64,000 nucleotides of DNA. Source: Mytilisepta virgata. Lineage: Eukaryota; Mollusca; Bivalvia; Mytilida; Mytilidae. The stretch spans positions 31,510,230-31,574,229 of the forward strand of contig CM051516.1 of NCBI GenBank assembly GCA_028015205.1, written 5' to 3'. This document shows positions 59,451 to 64,000 of this stretch, one piece after another (within the stretch, counting starts at the first letter, position 1; every line of letters begins with the position of its first letter). The translations under genes and the position numbers were made by a program. The notes under the pieces were generated by a model. That model saw only the letters and a program-made list of their open reading frames with translations, had not been told where the DNA came from and searched no databases.

Positions 59451-60450
59451 GGTGATTTTGTATTAGTAGATTTCTCGTTTAAACATATATACTCTAATGA
59501 TGCTTACGGCGATTATTTTCCAATTTTCGTAAAAAAATAGGTGTATTTTAATGTCGAATAAATAGAGTAAGTATGGTACACGTAAGGCTGGCTGTAGTGG
59601 CCATCTTTGTTGGCAGTCTGAGTCATCCTAGATGCTTCTGATAAGGAATCAACTAAGGCCCATCCTACCACAGTTTTTAGTTCCCTTTGGCCCAGTAGTT
59701 TCAGAGAAAAAGATCTTTAAATGATTTTTCTCATAGGTTCTGTTAAAATAAGATCAGCTATGGTGGGTTTCTTGGTTGGCCAGCCAGACATAATTTTGAA
59801 AGGGAGTCATCAAAGGACCACTCTACCACAGTTTGGTCTCAATTGGCCCACTGGTTTCAGAATAGATTTTTAAATGAATTTCTCCCACAGGATCATTAAA
59901 ATATGTTTGGCTGTAGCGGCCATCTTGGTTAACAGTCTGGGTCATCGGACAAATTCTGAAATAGGACCATCCAAGGACAATTGCTGTCAATTCTGGTTCC
60001 AATTGTCATAGTAGTTTCAGACGAGAAGATTTTTAAAATTAATTTTCTCAAAGGGTCCTATTTTTGTTTTTTAATTTTATCAATCAGAAACAAGAAATTG
60101 ATTTATATTGTGACAATGTTATTTTTCAGACTTACACATGTATGCGTATTATTTATGGACTGTCCATAAACATTGATAAAAGCTGAAATTCCTACCAAGA
60201 ATCATTTCATTTGGCACAATGGTTTCTGATTAGTCGATCAAAAGGTTAAAAAAGTGGCTGAAGATGAAAAGACCAGCTAGTCTGCTAGAAAATGACAATT
60301 TCTAACATGGCCCTTTGGGCTGAGTGCGATAAATGTGTGTGGTTGGGTTTATCATTAAGAGTATATCCTCCATATCTATTATTTTTCTTATAAAGAAACC
60401 TTTTGATATTGAGATTAATTATATTTCTGCTTTATATAAAACCAAAGAAC

Positions 60451-60621
60451 CTTAAGTGGCATTCTTGGAGAATCTTCAGCAAGTCCTATTTCATCCAGTA
60501 CCACAATAGATACAAATCTGTCCAAGTTTTTATCTTTCTGATAGGCAGCGCACTGTCTGAATGTACCCATAATACCATCAGGAGTTGACAAAGGACTGCA
60601 CTGGAATGATACCATTTGAGC
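60451..60621 (-). CDS. RNF213: RNF213-like exon with Walker B (codons 75-131)
   Basis: 171 bp, phase 0 to phase 0, acceptor TGTTTCAG/GCTCAA, donor TTAAG/GTTCTT. It encodes AQMVSFQCSPLSTPDGI, TFRQCAAYQKDK and FVSIVVLDEIGLAEDSPRMP. VVLDEIG is a Walker B motif with the Asp-Glu pair needed for ATP hydrolysis, so this ATPase site looks competent. It pairs with the P-loop in the preceding exon. The block SPxMPLK followed by the next exon's TLHPLLEDG is highly characteristic of RNF213. Confidence 0.92.
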
Positions 60622-60644
60622 CTGAAACAGAAATTTAAGATAAG

Positions 60645-60720
60645 CTAGAGGCTCTCACGAGCCTGTATTGCTCACCTGGATTTCACTTTTCAGCTTAAGC
60701 TGGACTAAAAATTTATTACC
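60645..60720 (+). mobile_element. Solo family A left end
   Basis: CTAGAGGCTCTCACGAGCCTG and GCTCACCTGG are intact, followed by only ~40 bp of family sequence before unrelated DNA. Either a deletion remnant or an insertion consisting of one end. Confidence 0.55.
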
Positions 60721-60824
60721 CCATTGCAAAGTTGTATGGAGCAAGCATATTTTACTTTATACCTCAAAAGATGATCAGACACATCTATCTTTAAATGCCA
60801 ACAGAAAGGATAGGCAATATGGGG

Positions 60825-61117
60825 AAATATGAATGGGGGGCCTAGGTGGCCGAGTGGTCTAGGTAGTTCGTCATGAATACTAATGATCACTAGCATGTCA
60901 ACACTGAGGTTGTGAGTTCAAATCTCACCTGTGGCATGGTGTGTTCGACTCCGATCTAAATTGACAAGGATTGCCAATTTCCTACCGAAGGTCTTGGTTC
61001 TCTCCGGGTACTCCAGCTTCCTCCACCAATAAAAACTGGCTGCCGCGATATAGCCAAATGTGCTGAAAATGGCATAAAACCCCAACTAAACAAACAAACA
61101 AAACAAATATGAATGGG
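60825..61117 (+). mobile_element. SINE copy 2 with 13-bp target duplication
   Basis: 60,838-61,104 is flanked by AAATATGAATGGG (60,825-60,837; 61,105-61,117). Head GGTGGCCGAGTGGTCTAGG and GTGAGTTCAAATCTCACC, body GGTTCTCTCCGGGTACTCC, tail CAAACAAACAAAAC. Same family and orientation as the copy at 40,795, about 90% alike by eye. Confidence 0.9.
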
Positions 61118-61359
61118 ATCCAAAAAGTACAACTTTAGACTAAGGGTTGAGTTTTCTATGGAACATTTGCACCCCCATCAATAACTGATTAAGAAGGAAT
61201 TGCAGATGCTGATATCCTAAAGTAAAAATTTGATTGAATTAAAGTTCTAACAATAGAATAACTTCAATTAAAACATTTGCAAGTTTTTTTAATTATAGAA
61301 ATGTTTACTTGGACTTGTCTTGCTTCATACACTTAAAATGATATTTTTCCAGACTATTA

Positions 61360-62350
61360 CAGAAACAAGAGTGGACACACTAAATGTCTAGCCTGAATAT
61401 GCACATGGACACAGAATAAACATTTGTTTGAAGCCTACAACTGTGTCCAAGGTCAGCTGACAGGTCTCAGACTGGTATGTACCCATCAAATACTATCTAT
61501 AAACCAAAAATGGTGGATCTACATACATTTATACCATTTGTTGAGAAATGGACTTATTTGTAAAAATAGGATGAGTCTCACTCAAGCCTAAAATGTGCTT
61601 CAAGTGTGAAATTCAGGCAAAGGCCTCAGAAAGCCATGAACCAACCAAGGACTATCTATATATCAAATATGGCTGGTCTATGTATTGCACTTGTTGAGAA
61701 ATGGACATTATCCCAAAACGTGAAACAAGTCAATCAAGCATGAAATAGAGGTCAAAGTAAGGTGTTCCTATGTTAAAGTGGTATATATACCCACTAAGAA
61801 CTTCTATTAACTGAATATGGGTCTAGTTAGTACGGTTCCTAAGAAATAGACTAAATCATCAAAATGTATATTAAGTCACTCAAGCATGAAATTCAGGTCA
61901 AATTCAGCTGATAAGTGTTAGACTGGCATGTATACGCTAAGAACTATCTACAGACCAAATATGCTGGGTCTAGATATTACAGTTGCTGAGAAATCAGCTT
62001 AATCTCGAAAATGTTATAAAGTCACTCATGTATGAAAGATAGGTCAAGGTCCAGACAGGTGTCAGACTGGAATGTACCGACTAAGAACTATCTATAGACC
62101 AGATACAGTGGGTCTAGGTGTTACAGTGGGTCTAGGTGTTACAGTTACTTAAAAATGGACATAATAAAGAAACTTGGATGAAAGTCACTCAACCAAGAAA
62201 CAGAGGTCAAGGTCCAGAGACAAGTGTCAGACTGGCATGTACACACTAAGAAGTACCTATAGGCCAGGTATTACAGGTGCCTAGAAATTGATTTAACCAT
62301 GAAACTTGGACGCAGATTTTACATTTATGTTTATGAAATCAGTAAACCAT
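61360..62350. repeat. Family F degenerate tandem repeat, second copy
   Basis: Same phrases as at 3,850-5,200 (GGCATGTACACACTAAGAA, TGGGTCTAGGTATTACAG, AAGTCACTCAAGCATGAAAT), with a ~150-bp period, about seven units, all diverged. A local exact duplication, ACAGTGGGTCTAGGTGTT, occurs near 62,106-62,140. Confidence 0.6.
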
Positions 62351-63277
62351 GAAAACCAGGTTAGGGTCACAAGACAAGTATACTGAGGCAAACTTTATAT
62401 GATAAGGTATCTTTGGAACGAAAAAATCTTAATTGTAGGTCTTATGTGTGCAAAGTTATTAAAGTTTTAAAAATCTTTATGCATTCATCGTCGTTGCTGC
62501 CGCCACCACCGGAAAGTAATACCTATGTCTTGCCTTTTTGACTTTTCATTGCAGGCGAGACAAAAATGGCAGCTTCCACGTTTTGACTAAATAAAGACAG
62601 AATGTGTCCATGCATATGGGACATAAATATACAAATTTACAACTCTGTAAAAGTAAAATGCACAATACTCAAAATTAAACATGATTTGTGTATTGTGGTA
62701 ATTGGCATGTGTATAATTTTTAAATCATATGGCTAAGGAAAACTCAAGTTGAAGTGTGGAAACCAAAGTTTGAGTGACACACAGACATTTTCCAGTTTTA
62801 AAATGTCATAACTCTGGAACAGTTTTAAGTATAATACCCAAATTTACCTGACATGTGTATTGTTGTAATTACCTAAAGCATTGTATATAAGTATCAAAAC
62901 AACTCAAGAGTGTGCAAACCAATTCAGACAGGTCAGATGGGCATGGGTAACACTGAATACCTACAGTGAGGGTATAAAAATAAAACAGCATATGCTATTG
63001 GTTACTTAAAATTCCCTGAAAGTTTCTCATGGAAATACATTTACAAATCTAGGACAAGTTGCAAATGTAAATAACATGATGGTGATGTGGATGACAATGC
63101 AAGATAACAGACAATAATCAGGCACACATGACAAACATTGTAAAGGGAGCAAAAGTGAATTAATGTCCAACAGATCGCGATACACACCTACAAAGACAGG
63201 ATTTTTCCTTTTCAATCAGACATTTTAACCCCAAGACAGGATATGGGTAGCAAATAAGAAAGTTTTTGAAACCCAAC
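62351..63277. other. Intron without recognised features
   Basis: AT-rich, with two diverged copies of a ~170-bp segment (ACATAAATATACAAATTTAC / TTTTAAAATGTCATAACTCTGG regions). No exon is required here by phase. The 500 bp at 63,501-64,000 are also featureless intron. Confidence 0.45.
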
Positions 63278-63500
63278 CTGTTTATAATTCTTGAACAAAT
63301 TTGTACTAGCAAAGTTTCCCTGCATAGCATCAGCTACAATGGTTTTAGCCAGAGATTTAGAACTGCCTGGTTTTCCAACTAGGAACATAGGGATCCTAAG
63401 TTCTATACAGACAATCATCATAAACACATTCTCTTTCAAGGCCTGGTTTCTGGCTATGTTTGGTGCCAAATCTACATTGTCCAAGAAAACTGACTGGCAT
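63278..63500 (-). CDS. RNF213: RNF213-like exon with Walker A (fragment codons 1-74)
   Basis: First exon of the gene in this window, 223 bp, entered in phase 2 after TATTTCAG and left in phase 0 at ACAG/GTTGGG. It reads NVDLAPNIARNQALKENVF, then MFLVGKPGSSKSLAK. GKPGSSKS is a P-loop (Walker A), with Lys-Ser in the nucleotide-binding position. In RNF213 this P-loop belongs to the second of the two ATPase modules regarded as catalytic (AAA4). No exon was recognised in the 500 bp upstream of it inside the window. The open frame continues a few codons into both introns, so the edges rest on splice consensus and phase agreement with the next exon. Confidence 0.9.
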
Positions 63501-64000
63501 CTGAAATACAATCCAGTAAAAATATCAAAGGAAAAAAATGTTAAAATAACATGCTGCATTTGCTATGTAGATAAAATTATGTTCCATTTCAAAATATGCT
63601 TTTTAGTTGAACTTCGTCTATCTCAAATCATTTCTAGTTGTCCAAAGGACTTCAAACTAATGAGAGTCGACTGCAAAATGCAACTCTGATTTCAAACTTC
63701 ATATTTTCTGTAAAAGTTCTGAACAATCAAAATCAATATGGCTGCTTTCATAATGTCATACAGAGTTGGTAATAAGACATATTGTTCTTTCAGCATCTAA
63801 ATAATTCATTGATGTATTGCTTTATTGAATATGCAGCTTTGATAATGGAACCATAAACAGTTAAGGTGGTATGATACAAAATGGTTGTGTGATTTTTTTG
63901 ATCTTGCATCAATGATTATGTTTGCTATTTAATGTATACCGTTGCATTTTCCCCCTAAATATTGACTTGTACACCTAAAATGTAGAATCCTGAACCAAAA

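Larger units (their letters stand above)
57523..59576. mobile_element. Second TA MITE, enlarged by internal insertions
   Basis: Left end CCGTAATAACCCTAATTATT, right end AATAGAGTAAGTATGG, with TA on both sides. 57,523-58,165 is alignable to 25,203-25,870 (for example AATTTTAACTTCTTAGGTAA, ACATGGCGGGT). The right ~70 bp match 25,995-26,063. The material in between (58,167-59,450) is not part of the MITE. Confidence 0.8.
57303..60332 (+). mobile_element. Family A element with nested insertions
   Basis: Left end CTAGAGGCTATAAGGATCCTG. Family A units resume at 59,579 (AAGGCTGGCTGTAGTGGCCA) after a 2-kb MITE inserted at AAAC/TA. The decayed right end is ACATGGCCCTTTGGGCTGAG then TGCGATAAA. The inserted MITE in turn contains a family A fragment and a family E element. 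Confidence 0.7.
42..63500 (-). other. RNF213: RNF213-like gene, 19 internal exons (gene partial at both ends)
   Basis: RNF213 (mysterin) is a giant cytosolic protein with a dynein-like AAA+ core and a C-terminal E3 ubiquitin ligase module. It is linked in vertebrates to vascular disease, lipid droplets and antimicrobial ubiquitylation. The exons listed below follow the order of the vertebrate protein without a gap, from the Walker A block to shortly before the RING. Every exon has AG and GT flanks, and the phase carries correctly through all 18 junctions, giving 1,036 codons without a stop. Introns range from about 150 bp to more than 13 kb and are filled with repeats. The family assignment is from remembered conserved blocks. 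A divergent RNF213 paralogue is equally possible, because bivalves often carry several. The start, promoter, RING and 3' end are outside the window. Confidence 0.88.

Overview
This is eukaryotic, AT-rich, intron-dominated DNA, most likely from a bivalve mollusc and perhaps a mytilid mussel. The lineage call rests on the mix of repeats: bivalve-type tandem-repeat-containing elements (pearl/HINE-like), tRNA-derived SINEs with a mollusc-type body, and other dispersed elements. It was made from memory, without a database search.

One protein-coding gene spans the whole window on the minus strand. It is an RNF213 (mysterin)-like giant AAA+ ATPase / E3 ubiquitin ligase. I reconstruct 19 consecutive internal exons (63,500 down to 42). 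All have AG/GT boundaries, and the codon phase carries through every junction (3,109 coding nt, 1,036 codons, no stop). The gene enters just before a Walker A motif (GKPGSSKS), continues through the Walker B motif, the sensor-like stretch, the rest of the ATPase core and the start of the E3 module, and leaves the window before the RING finger. First exons, promoter, RING and 3' end lie outside.

The main discovery is in the intron at 8,408-19,693. Almost all of it is an 11.2-kb tandem array of about 115-118 units of 93, 96 or 97 bp. The unit is a copy of the 3' end of the preceding RNF213 exon plus its 5' splice site and the first bases of the intron. Thus an exon end encoding NIHVVFLIQLPGIAGGCFTGFQ-type sequence (read in two parts: NIHVVFLIQ, then LPGIAGGCFTGFQ) has become a minisatellite in which nearly every unit keeps a donor site. 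A second exon of the same gene (35,573-35,699) shows the same event on a small scale: five tandem copies of its 3' end plus donor at 35,130-35,665. In both arrays the first extra copy is in frame with the exon.

The other introns are packed with mobile elements. They include at least fifteen family A (pearl/HINE-like) elements or fragments, a hAT-type MITE with a perfect 8-bp target duplication (7,274-7,712), and a TA-targeting MITE with a paralogous empty site (25,203-26,063). A second copy of that MITE is nested in, and contains, other elements (57,523-59,576). There is also a canonical non-autonomous Helitron (50,231-51,597), a 154-bp perfect foldback (39,013-39,165), a GGCC-ended MITE (55,388-56,006), and two SINEs with clear target duplications (40,795-41,060; 60,838-61,104). 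Most short open frames in the window are by-products of these repeats. No rRNA, functional tRNA, CRISPR or bacterial-type feature was seen.
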